A DNA stretch of 8,393 nt, taken from positions 1 to 8,393 of the forward strand of contig CANIYB010000090.1 of the NCBI GenBank assembly GCA_947471105.1, read 5' to 3'. This stretch comes from Cytophagaceae bacterium. GTDB lineage: Bacteria > Bacteroidota > Bacteroidia > Cytophagales > Spirosomataceae. The notes beneath the pieces are model-generated. The model had not been told where the DNA came from. It saw only the letters and a list, made by a program, of their open reading frames with translations, and made no database searches. Shown here in pieces: positions 1-5,817 of this stretch. Both the position numbers and the translations under genes were made by a program. Numbering within the stretch: the first letter of the stretch is position 1; each line of letters begins with the position of its first letter.

Positions 1-13
1 ATAGTGTCACTAT
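1..13. repeat. Short interrupted palindrome at the window edge
   Basis: Positions 1-6 (ATAGTG) and 8-13 (CACTAT) are perfect reverse complements around a single central T. A one-base centre cannot form an RNA hairpin, so if it matters it would be a DNA operator-like site. It lies just past the 3' end of the dipeptide epimerase gene and might belong to a gene left of the window. A 13-bp palindrome in AT-rich DNA can easily arise by chance. Confidence 0.2.
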
Positions 14-28
14 GTAATTGGTAGTTTG

Positions 29-1051
29 TCAATTGCGCTTTATTAATTCAGCTCCTGTTCCGGCAACTTTTGAATAGATAATTTTACCGTAATCAATGCG
101 AATGCCTCTTGAAATTGTATCGTCAACTAAAAGGCATCCATCCATGTCGACAAAATCTAATTGAGGAACTAATTGGGCTATTGCCGAACAGCCAATCGTC
201 GATTCAGTCATGCAACCCACCATCACTTTTAACCCTAAGGATTTTGCTTTTTTGATCATTCTTAAAGCTGGCGTAATGCCCCCACATTTCATTAATTTGA
301 TATTCACTCCATGAAAATAGCCAACACATTTCTGAACATCTTGTTCTAAAATACAACTTTCATCAGCCATGATGGGCAGCGCAGATTGTTCAAAAACCTT
401 TTTCATGCCAGTCCAGTCATCCGCTTTTAATGGCTGTTCAATGAACTCAACTCCCAAGTCTTTCAGGACAGTTGAAAAATAAATCGTTTGTTCTGGTGTC
501 CAAGCCGTATTGGCGTCAACCCTAAAAACGGCATCCGTTTCCTTTCGCAAGGCCTCGATGATTTCCAAATCATGGTCCGTGCCTAATTTGATTTTATATA
601 AAGGGAAAGGCATCTCATGCATTTTTTCAATCATTTTCTCGATTGAATCCATGCCTATCGTATAGTCCGTCAGGATATTTTTTGCAGTCGAATACCCCCA
701 CATTTCATGCAAGGGTTTCTCATGCATTTTACCCCATAAATCCCAGTAGGCCACGTCTATGGCACATAAAGCAAAAGGATGATCATCCAATAAATGTTGG
801 GACATTAATTTCCAAAAATCATGTGGATGAGGTAAAATATCGGTTGGCAGAATTCCTTTAATGCTTGTTAATTGGCCAATCATTTTTTCCATGCTGACGC
901 CATAATAGGGCGTTTCTGTCGCTTCACCGAATCCACTTTTTCCGTGCCAACAAAGTTCCACGATTAAGGTAGGTTGAACATCCCTTGATTCGTGTGTGAT
1001 GGAAAAGGTATGTTTTAACTTTAAGTCAAAGGCATGTAATTTTATTTCCAT
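29..1051 (-). CDS. Dipeptide epimerase, enolase superfamily (probable L-Ala-D/L-Glu epimerase)
   Basis: A complete 340-residue cytoplasmic enzyme of the muconate lactonizing enzyme subgroup of the enolase superfamily. An N-terminal capping domain (about 1-110) precedes the TIM barrel. Visible catalytic features are the KxK motif (K153, K155), Mg2+ ligands D179 (in DAN), E205 (in EQP) and D230 (in ADES), and the opposing lysine K252 in NIKLMKCGG. D322-M323-D324 matches the DxD motif with which dipeptide epimerases hold the substrate amino group; this favours dipeptide epimerase over muconate cycloisomerase or o-succinylbenzoate synthase. Family knowledge: the L-Ala-D/L-Glu enzyme converts L-Ala-D-Glu from recycled murein peptides to L-Ala-L-Glu. 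Some Bacteroidota relatives prefer other dipeptides, so the exact substrate is inferred. The start lies 1 bp after the moeA stop (TGATATG on the coding strand), so it is probably cotranscribed and translationally coupled with moeA. Confidence 0.88.
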   Translation of the reverse strand: MEIKLHAFDLKLKHTFSITHESRDVQPTLIVELCWHGKSGFGEATETPYYGVSMEKMIGQLTSIKGILPTDILPHPHDFWKLMSQHLLDDHPFALCAIDVAYWDLWGKMHEKPLHEMWGYSTAKNILTDYTIGMDSIEKMIEKMHEMPFPLYKIKLGTDHDLEIIEALRKETDAVFRVDANTAWTPEQTIYFSTVLKDLGVEFIEQPLKADDWTGMKKVFEQSALPIMADESCILEQDVQKCVGYFHGVNIKLMKCGGITPALRMIKKAKSLGLKVMVGCMTESTIGCSAIAQLVPQLDFVDMDGCLLVDDTISRGIRIDYGKIIYSKVAGTGAELIKRN

Positions 1052-1052
1052 A

Positions 1053-2216
1053 TCATGATCTTAAAGGAAAAAATGGAAGTGATTGGTTTGTTGACCCTGC
1101 TTTTTGCCATACGAGCCCATCCGCAAATTTCCAATGAATTAAATCCCCTGATCCATTATTTTTCAGGGTTTCTGCTTGGCCCCCTTTTATTTTTACGGGC
1201 AGCCATTGATCTAATGTAGGATTTGAGGAAGGCAAATTCACCACCGATATCGTAGATAAAACCAATTGATTTCCAAGCAACCAAGGTAAAAAATAAATCC
1301 AGAAACAGGTTAATGTAGATATCGGATTTCCTGGAAACGCAAACACCAATCGCCCATCGGCTCTATTTCCCACATAAAGTGGTTTGCCGGGTTTTTGGGC
1401 TATTTTGTGAAAGATCGGTTTAAACCCAAGTTCTTCTAATACTTCTGGAATAAAGTCTTTTTTGCCGGCGGATACGCCTCCTGAAAGTAATAGGATTTCA
1501 TGCTTTTCTAAAGCAGATTCCAAAGATTTCTCGACGACGCTTTTTTCATCTTTAACATGAGCGACTGTCGTAGAAAAGCCATTTGATTTTAGGACAGATT
1601 CCAACATCACGGAATTGGAACTGCGTATTTGATGAGCTTGTGGTTTTTCATGGATGCCGACTATTTCATCGCCTGTCGAGAAAATAGCGATGGCCGGTTT
1701 TTTAAAAACGCTTAATTGCATTTTCCCAATGGTCGCCGCAATGGCAATTTCCACCGGACCTATTTTAGTCCCAGAAGAAAGAATTAGGTCGTTTTTTTTG
1801 CAGTCACTCGCTTGCGCATGGACGAATTGTCCGGGTTTTATAGCATCTTGACCTGTATATTCCGCCCATTTTTCCCCCGCAATGTCAACGAACACAATAT
1901 CCTCAATTTTAATAATACTGCTACAATCTAAAGGAACCGGAGCTCCTGTCATAATTTCGATGGCAGCATCTGAATTGCGTAAATGTTTTTGAGGTGCTCC
2001 TGCAAACGCAATATCCTCAATTAACCATTTTTTTATTGCGGTATTTTTGATGGCAATGCCATCCATCATCGCACGGTTAAAAGGAGGGAAGTCTCTATCG
2101 GCCGATAAATCTTCTGCAAGGATCAACCCTATGGCGTCTTGAATCGCTATAATTTGTACCTGTTGGGGCACAATTAAACCTTGAATCAAATTAAGAGCCT
2201 CGTTTGGGTTAATCAT
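1053..2216 (-). CDS. moeA: Molybdopterin molybdenumtransferase MoeA
   Basis: A 387-residue cytoplasmic enzyme that inserts molybdate into adenylylated molybdopterin in the last step of Moco synthesis (EC 2.10.1.1). Conserved MoeA blocks appear in order: PPFNRAMMDGIAI (44-56), MTGAPVP (89-95), GTKIGPVEIA (149-158), FSTGDEI (179-185), SGGVSAGKKDF (245-255), AQKPGKPLYVG (273-283) and FAFPGNPIST (292-301). The blocks from about 175 to 305 form the MogA-like domain that binds molybdopterin. The remaining 80 or so residues correspond to the C-terminal domain IV. Length is close to the roughly 410 residues of E. coli MoeA. The start gives a normal family N-terminus (MINPNEAL) with no in-frame upstream alternative needed. 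It is divergent from moaC and leads a two-gene unit with the dipeptide epimerase. A Moco gene pair here implies the organism has at least one molybdoenzyme elsewhere. Confidence 0.96.
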   Translation of the reverse strand: MINPNEALNLIQGLIVPQQVQIIAIQDAIGLILAEDLSADRDFPPFNRAMMDGIAIKNTAIKKWLIEDIAFAGAPQKHLRNSDAAIEIMTGAPVPLDCSSIIKIEDIVFVDIAGEKWAEYTGQDAIKPGQFVHAQASDCKKNDLILSSGTKIGPVEIAIAATIGKMQLSVFKKPAIAIFSTGDEIVGIHEKPQAHQIRSSNSVMLESVLKSNGFSTTVAHVKDEKSVVEKSLESALEKHEILLLSGGVSAGKKDFIPEVLEELGFKPIFHKIAQKPGKPLYVGNRADGRLVFAFPGNPISTLTCFWIYFLPWLLGNQLVLSTISVVNLPSSNPTLDQWLPVKIKGGQAETLKNNGSGDLIHWKFADGLVWQKAGSTNQSLPFFPLRS

Positions 2217-2261
2217 TTTGGAAATGCTATTTCTATAAATTTCTAAAAAAATCGTTAAAAT

Positions 2262-2291
2262 GAAACATAGTCATGTATTTTTGTTCACAAA
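2262..2291 (-). promoter_or_regulatory. Candidate moeA promoter (Bacteroidota type)
   Basis: Read on the minus strand, TTTG (complement of 2288-2291) is followed after 18 bases by TATGTTTC (complement of 2262-2269). This fits the Bacteroidota pattern TTG-N17-23-TAnnTTTG with one mismatch, the final G. Transcription would start near 2256, leaving a leader of about 40 bases before the moeA ATG. The site overlaps the candidate moaC promoter on the other strand. This is pattern matching only. Confidence 0.42.
2276..2283 (+). promoter_or_regulatory. Candidate moaC -7 box (Bacteroidota type)
   Basis: TATTTTTG is a perfect TAnnTTTG -7 element. No clear TTG lies 17-23 bases upstream, so the -33 box is weak or absent. 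Initiation would fall near 2287-2290, a short leader of 12-15 bases before the ATG at 2302. That placement supports 2302 rather than 2260 as the moaC start. The box lies inside the spacer of the candidate moeA promoter. Confidence 0.4.
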
Positions 2292-2301
2292 TTTTTTTAA
2301 T

Positions 2302-2775
2302 ATGTCAAATTCCTTCTCTCATTTAGATGAAAATGGCCAACCAGGAATGGTGGATGTAAGTGCTAAAAATGAAACGGTTCGTGAAGCTCGCGCTCAATCA
2401 ATCGTGTATTTAGGGAAGGAAGTTGCTGCCCAATTATCAGAGGCCGGTTGGCAAACCAAGAAAGGAAGCATCATTCAAACCGCCACCATTGCGGGAACGA
2501 TGGGGGCTAAAAAAACAGCTGACCTGATTCCTTTGTGTCACCCCTTAGGCCTTGATTCCTGTAAATTTGAATTTGAAACCAGCGAAGATCAGGTGATTAT
2601 TACGTGTATTTGCCGACTAGAAGCCAAAACAGGAGTGGAGATGGAAGCATTGGTGGGAGCCAGCATCGCGGCCTTAACGGTGTATGATATGTGTAAGTCG
2701 ATTTCCAAAGGAATTATTATTAAAGAAACGAAATTGATCTCTAAATCAGGAGGTAAATCTGATTTTAAGTCTTAA
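2302..2775 (+). CDS. moaC: Cyclic pyranopterin monophosphate synthase MoaC
   Basis: A 157-residue cytoplasmic enzyme that, after MoaA, turns the 3',8-cyclo-GTP intermediate into cyclic pyranopterin monophosphate, precursor of molybdopterin (EC 4.6.1.17). Family blocks: GMVDVSAK near the N-terminus (15-22), LIPLCHPL (75-82), KTGVEMEALVGAS (109-121), TVYDMCK (126-132, where K132 matches the catalytic lysine of E. coli MoaC) and KSGGKSDF (148-155). I start it at 2302 (MSNSFSHLDENG). An in-frame ATG at 2260 would add 14 residues (MKHSHVFLFTNFFN) that do not look like MoaC and would lie upstream of the likely transcription start; 157 residues is also close to the 161 of E. coli. The thiamine pyrophosphokinase gene starts 1 bp after its stop, so the two probably form an operon. 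No Moco riboswitch-like structure would fit in the short leader. Confidence 0.95.
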   Translation: MSNSFSHLDENGQPGMVDVSAKNETVREARAQSIVYLGKEVAAQLSEAGWQTKKGSIIQTATIAGTMGAKKTADLIPLCHPLGLDSCKFEFETSEDQVIITCICRLEAKTGVEMEALVGASIAALTVYDMCKSISKGIIIKETKLISKSGGKSDFKS

Positions 2776-2776
2776 T

Positions 2777-3436
2777 ATGTCCTCTCATCACATCATTCGC
2801 GACAAGCAAGAACCGGCGCTTATTATTGCCAATGGGGAAGAATGTTCCATGGATTTATTGGAGCAATTGTTGGAATGGTCGCCCACCGTTGTCGTTTTAG
2901 ACGGCGCTATTCACCGCGTAATTGATTTAGGGATTAAAGTAGATGTGTGGTTGGGTGATTTTGACCATGCGACAAATCATTCCCATGTATTGGACAATTA
3001 TCCCTTGAAAAAAATTCATACTCCAGATCAAAATAAAACGGATTTAGAAAAAGCCTTTGACTATTTATTGGCGGAGGGTTATCCAGCGGTGAATGTCGTA
3101 TGGTCCACGGGAAAGCGAATGGATCATACCTTAAATAATTTTCATTCATTGGTGCGCTATGGTGAGCAATTGAAAATTGTCTTTTTTGATAATTTTTCCA
3201 CGAGTTATTTGCTGCCCAAACATTTTGAAAAGTGGTATCCTGCAGGGACGCCCTTGTCATTAATTCCTTATGGAGAAGCCAGGGAGGTTAAAAGCGAAGG
3301 TCTTGTGTATGAATTAAATCACCCGGTATTAGTCTTGGGCCAACAAACCAGCTCGAGCAATGAATCAAAATCCGATGGGATTGTTAAAATCTCGTATCAA
3401 TCAGGCGCTTTGCTTATGATGGAGTGTCACGATTAA
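2777..3436 (+). CDS. Thiamine pyrophosphokinase
   Basis: A 219-residue cytoplasmic kinase predicted to transfer pyrophosphate from ATP to thiamine, giving thiamine diphosphate (EC 2.7.6.2). The N-terminal catalytic domain shows LDGAIHRVIDLGIKVDVWLGDFD (41-63, with D61 and D63 as likely Mg2+ ligands), TPDQNKTDLEKA (82-93) and TGKRMDHTLNN (111-121). The smaller C-terminal thiamine-binding domain includes LIPYGEAREVKSEGL (162-176) and SSSNES (182-187), matching the family's G-x-S-N-E type block. One oddity: the usual DGGAN nucleotide-site motif reads DGAIH (42-46), and the usual GDFDS reads GDFDH. The ATG follows the moaC stop by one base, so translation is probably coupled. The last 23 bp overlap the end of rarA on the opposite strand. 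The family call is firm; full activity is inferred. Family symbols in use are thiN or tnr3. Confidence 0.88.
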   Translation: MSSHHIIRDKQEPALIIANGEECSMDLLEQLLEWSPTVVVLDGAIHRVIDLGIKVDVWLGDFDHATNHSHVLDNYPLKKIHTPDQNKTDLEKAFDYLLAEGYPAVNVVWSTGKRMDHTLNNFHSLVRYGEQLKIVFFDNFSTSYLLPKHFEKWYPAGTPLSLIPYGEAREVKSEGLVYELNHPVLVLGQQTSSSNESKSDGIVKISYQSGALLMMECHD

Positions 3437-4670
3437 TTTTTGCCAATTTATCTTCGTTTGCATTTTTTCCAGGGGTATAAAAAATTGGCTTTTTGTCCAC
3501 CTCAGGAAAATAATTTTGTTCGACAAAATTGCCCGGGAAATCATGGGGGTATTTGTAATCGGCCCCATAATTCAAATCCTTCATTAACCTCGTAGGTGCA
3601 TTTCTCAAATGTAAAGGAACCGGTAAATTTCCAGTTTTCTGCACATAATCCATCGCTTGATTAATGGCCTTATATGCCGAATTGCTTTTTGGGGAAGAGG
3701 CTAAATAGATAACGGTTTGAGATAAAATAATTCTAGACTCTGGATTTCCAATCACACGAATAGCCTCGAAACATGTTTGTGCCATCAAAAGTGCATTGGG
3801 ATTAGCAAGGCCAATATCTTCAGAAGCTAAAATTAATAGTCGGCGCCCAATAAACTCCAGGGATTCTCCGCCGACCAGCATCCTAGCAAGCCAATAAACA
3901 GCGGCGTCAGGATCGGAACCTCGGATGGATTTGATAAAGGCGGAAATGATGTCGTAATGTTGCTCTCCATCTTTGTCGTATAAGGCCAAATTTTTCTGAA
4001 GCCTTTCCGTAACGAGCGCATTGGTGATTTCTAATTTATCTGAATTCTCAGAGGAGATTAATAACTCAAAAAGGTTGTACAGTTTTCTTCCATCGCCTCC
4101 GGAAAAATGAAATAAGGCATCTGTTTCTTTTAAATCAATTTTTTTTGATTTGAAAAGCGGATCTTTTTCGATGGCCTTTTCTAGCATTTGTTGGAGATGC
4201 TTGGACTCCAAAGATTCCAACACATAGACTTGACAACGTGACAATAAGGCTGAAATCACTTCAAACGAAGGGTTTTCTGTAGTTGCCCCCACCAAAGTAA
4301 CCACCCCTTTTTCGACGGCATTGAGCAAGGAATCTTGTTGGGATTTAGAAAAACGATGAATCTCGTCGATAAATAAGATGGGAGATTGCGGATTAAACAT
4401 CCGATTTTTCTTGGCCATTTCTAGCGTTTCTCGGACCTCTTTTACACCAGATTGTACGGCTGAAAGAGTATATATGGTTCGCTTTAAGGCACCGGCCAAC
4501 AAACTAGCTAAAGTTGTTTTTCCTACCCCCGGTGGGCCCCAAAGAATGCATGAGGGTAAATGCCCTGCGTCAATCGCTTTTCTTAAAGGAGCGTTTGGGC
4601 CAATGACCTTTTCTTGGCCAATATAATCCTCCAAAGAGGTGGGACGCATTCGTTCAGCGAGAGGTTGCAT
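3414..4670 (-). CDS. rarA: Replication-associated recombination protein A (RarA/MgsA), AAA+ ATPase
   Basis: A 418-residue cytoplasmic AAA+ ATPase of the RarA/MgsA/WRNIP1 family, related to clamp loaders and RuvB and acting at stalled replication forks. Sequence features: N-terminal PLAERMRPTSLEDYIGQ typical of RarA; Walker A GPPGVGKT (45-52); Walker B ILFIDEIH (98-105); sensor 1 region GATTENPSF (128-136); arginine finger in SALLSRC (R145); sensor 2 GGDGRKLYN (191-199, R195). The C-terminal tetramerisation part carries RGSDPDAAVYWLARM (250-264), LASEDIGLANP (281-291), HLRNAPT (334-340) and DYKYPHDFPG. Slightly shorter than the 447 residues of E. coli RarA because it lacks that protein's N-terminal extension. 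It is transcribed alone, divergent from the TIM-barrel gene, and its stop codon lies inside the thiamine pyrophosphokinase gene on the other strand. Confidence 0.96.
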   Translation of the reverse strand: MQPLAERMRPTSLEDYIGQEKVIGPNAPLRKAIDAGHLPSCILWGPPGVGKTTLASLLAGALKRTIYTLSAVQSGVKEVRETLEMAKKNRMFNPQSPILFIDEIHRFSKSQQDSLLNAVEKGVVTLVGATTENPSFEVISALLSRCQVYVLESLESKHLQQMLEKAIEKDPLFKSKKIDLKETDALFHFSGGDGRKLYNLFELLISSENSDKLEITNALVTERLQKNLALYDKDGEQHYDIISAFIKSIRGSDPDAAVYWLARMLVGGESLEFIGRRLLILASEDIGLANPNALLMAQTCFEAIRVIGNPESRIILSQTVIYLASSPKSNSAYKAINQAMDYVQKTGNLPVPLHLRNAPTRLMKDLNYGADYKYPHDFPGNFVEQNYFPEVDKKPIFYTPGKNANEDKLAKINRDTPS

Positions 4671-4690
4671 AATTCGAAGTTACGCGATTT

Positions 4691-4721
4691 TTGTAAAATT
4701 GAAATAGAATTGTTAAGTTTA
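4691..4721 (+). promoter_or_regulatory. Candidate promoter of the Tat-exported TIM-barrel gene
   Basis: TTG at 4691-4693, a 20-base spacer, then TAAGTTTA at 4714-4721, which matches TAnnTTTG except for the last base. Transcription would begin near 4726, giving a leader of about 20 bases before the ATG at 4745. The 74-bp gap 4671-4744 also has to hold the rarA promoter; the best minus-strand candidate, TAACTTCG (complement of 4675-4682), has no matching -33 box and is not called. Confidence 0.35.
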
Positions 4722-4744
4722 GACCTATAAAAAAACCTAATAAT

Positions 4745-5662
4745 ATGAATTCATCAAGACGATCTTTTTTAAGAAAAAGTGCTTTTGGCCTTGGAGCTAT
4801 CGCTATCGCGTCTCCGGCCTTACAATCTTTGGCAGCTGCCAAATATAAAAAACTGGTTGGCATTCAATTGTATTCCATTCGCGCTGAAATGAAGGCTGAT
4901 CCCATGGGGACTTTGACCAAATTAGCCGAGATGGGATATAAATATGTGGAACACGCTAACTACATTAATCGCAAGTTTTACGGTTGGTCTGCTCAGGAAT
5001 TTAAGAAACGCTTAGATGATTTAGGTTTGAAAATGCCATCGGGTCACACGGTGATGGGCAAGCCACACTGGGATGATTCGAAAAAAGACTTTACTGACTT
5101 ATGGAAAAATACTGTGGAAGATGCGGCTACTTGTGGTCAGGAATTTGTCATTAGCCCGTCGATCGACATGGGAATTCGGAAAGACAAAAATTTGCTTTTG
5201 AAATATATGGACATATTTAATAAGTCTGGAGAATTATGTCAAAAATTTGACATGAAATTCGGGTATCACAACCATGATTTCGAATTCTCTGAAAAATTAG
5301 AAGGCGAATTACTTTATGATATCATGTTAAATAGCACGGATCCTAAATTAGTGACGCAGCAATTAGATATAGGTAATATGATTAATGGTGGGGGCGTTCC
5401 AGCCGAAATTTTGAAAAAATGGCCGGGACGTTTTGTGTCCATGCACGTGAAGGATGAAATCGTTTCAAAAGCGGGTGAGGATAAATACGAAAGTACTATT
5501 TTAGGCAAAGGAATCATTAATGTGTTGGAAATGGTGAAGTTGGGCGACACTTTGGGCGGCACCAAACATTTCATTATTGAGCAAGAAGCCTATCAAGGAA
5601 TTGCACCAATCGATTGTGTAAAAGAAGATTTGCAAATCATGAAAAAGTGGGGGTATAAATAA
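4745..5662 (+). CDS. Tat-exported sugar phosphate isomerase/epimerase family protein (xylose isomerase-like TIM barrel)
   Basis: A 305-residue protein with a twin-arginine signal, SRRSFLRK (4-11, R5 and R6), a hydrophobic stretch (13-31) and a likely cleavage site after A30-A31-A32. The mature part is a xylose isomerase-like (AP endonuclease 2 superfamily) TIM barrel: it opens with VGIQLYSIRAEM (38-49), then GYHNHDFEF (173-181), QQLDIGNM (205-212), FVSMHVKDE (230-238), ILGKGIINV (252-260) and FIIEQE (276-281). D208, H234 and E279 are probable divalent-metal ligands, with H175 and H177 also near the site. Members isomerise or epimerise sugars, and some Bacteroidota relatives act on oxidised sugars or glycosides. 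The substrate here cannot be read from sequence. Tat export implies it folds, perhaps with its metal, in the cytoplasm before moving to the periplasm. It is monocistronic or loosely followed by the M20 gene 155 bp downstream. Confidence 0.88.
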   Translation: MNSSRRSFLRKSAFGLGAIAIASPALQSLAAAKYKKLVGIQLYSIRAEMKADPMGTLTKLAEMGYKYVEHANYINRKFYGWSAQEFKKRLDDLGLKMPSGHTVMGKPHWDDSKKDFTDLWKNTVEDAATCGQEFVISPSIDMGIRKDKNLLLKYMDIFNKSGELCQKFDMKFGYHNHDFEFSEKLEGELLYDIMLNSTDPKLVTQQLDIGNMINGGGVPAEILKKWPGRFVSMHVKDEIVSKAGEDKYESTILGKGIINVLEMVKLGDTLGGTKHFIIEQEAYQGIAPIDCVKEDLQIMKKWGYK

Positions 5663-5681
5663 TTCCTACTTTGAGTTTTAT

Positions 5682-5773
5682 TAAAGAGTCCTGAGATTAG
5701 TTGCACAGCGGAAATTCGAATTTAATTCTGAAATTTATCGACTGCTTTGTACCTTTATTCTTAGGACTTTTTA
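5682..5773. repeat. 92-bp element bounded by a 15-bp inverted repeat
   Basis: Positions 5682-5696 pair with 5759-5773 as a continuous 15-bp RNA stem containing two G-U wobbles; as DNA, 13 of 15 positions are exactly complementary. The core is AGTCCT (5687-5692) against AGGACT (5763-5768). The 62-base interior holds a perfect 12-bp palindrome (5712-5723, AAATTCGAATTT). Both outer ends are TA, as for a Tc1/IS630-type insertion, so a MITE-like remnant is one reading. The right arm runs into five T residues (5768-5772), so a long-loop terminator for the upstream TIM-barrel gene is another. It occupies most of the 155-bp gap 5663-5817, which has no other clear content; a weak TACCTTTA box (5750-5757) without a TTG partner is the only promoter hint for the M20 gene. 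Confidence 0.5.
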
Positions 5774-5817
5774 TTCGTATTAAAAGGAAATAAATTTTTG
5801 AATATCAACGACATAAA

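Noticed and set aside
16..34. AATTG...CAATT inverted repeat after the epimerase stop, as a terminator
   Set aside because: It has only five AT-rich base pairs and no T-tract; expected by chance in this composition.
643..861. A 72-codon plus-strand open frame
   Set aside because: It lies wholly inside the dipeptide epimerase gene on the other strand; its translation shows no recognisable motif and there is no promoter or start context for it.
2934..3260. A 108-codon minus-strand open frame
   Set aside because: It is antisense to the conserved catalytic motifs of thiamine pyrophosphokinase and has no motif of its own.
4654..4863. A 69-codon minus-strand open frame overlapping the rarA start and the Tat signal region
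   Set aside because: It is the complement of the TIM-barrel gene's signal-peptide codons and the rarA upstream region; both flanking genes are well supported and this frame has no family features.
5784..5789. AAGGAA stretch upstream of the M20 gene as a Shine-Dalgarno site
   Set aside because: It lies nearly 30 bases from the ATG at 5818, too far for ribosome positioning; other genes here also lack Shine-Dalgarno sites.
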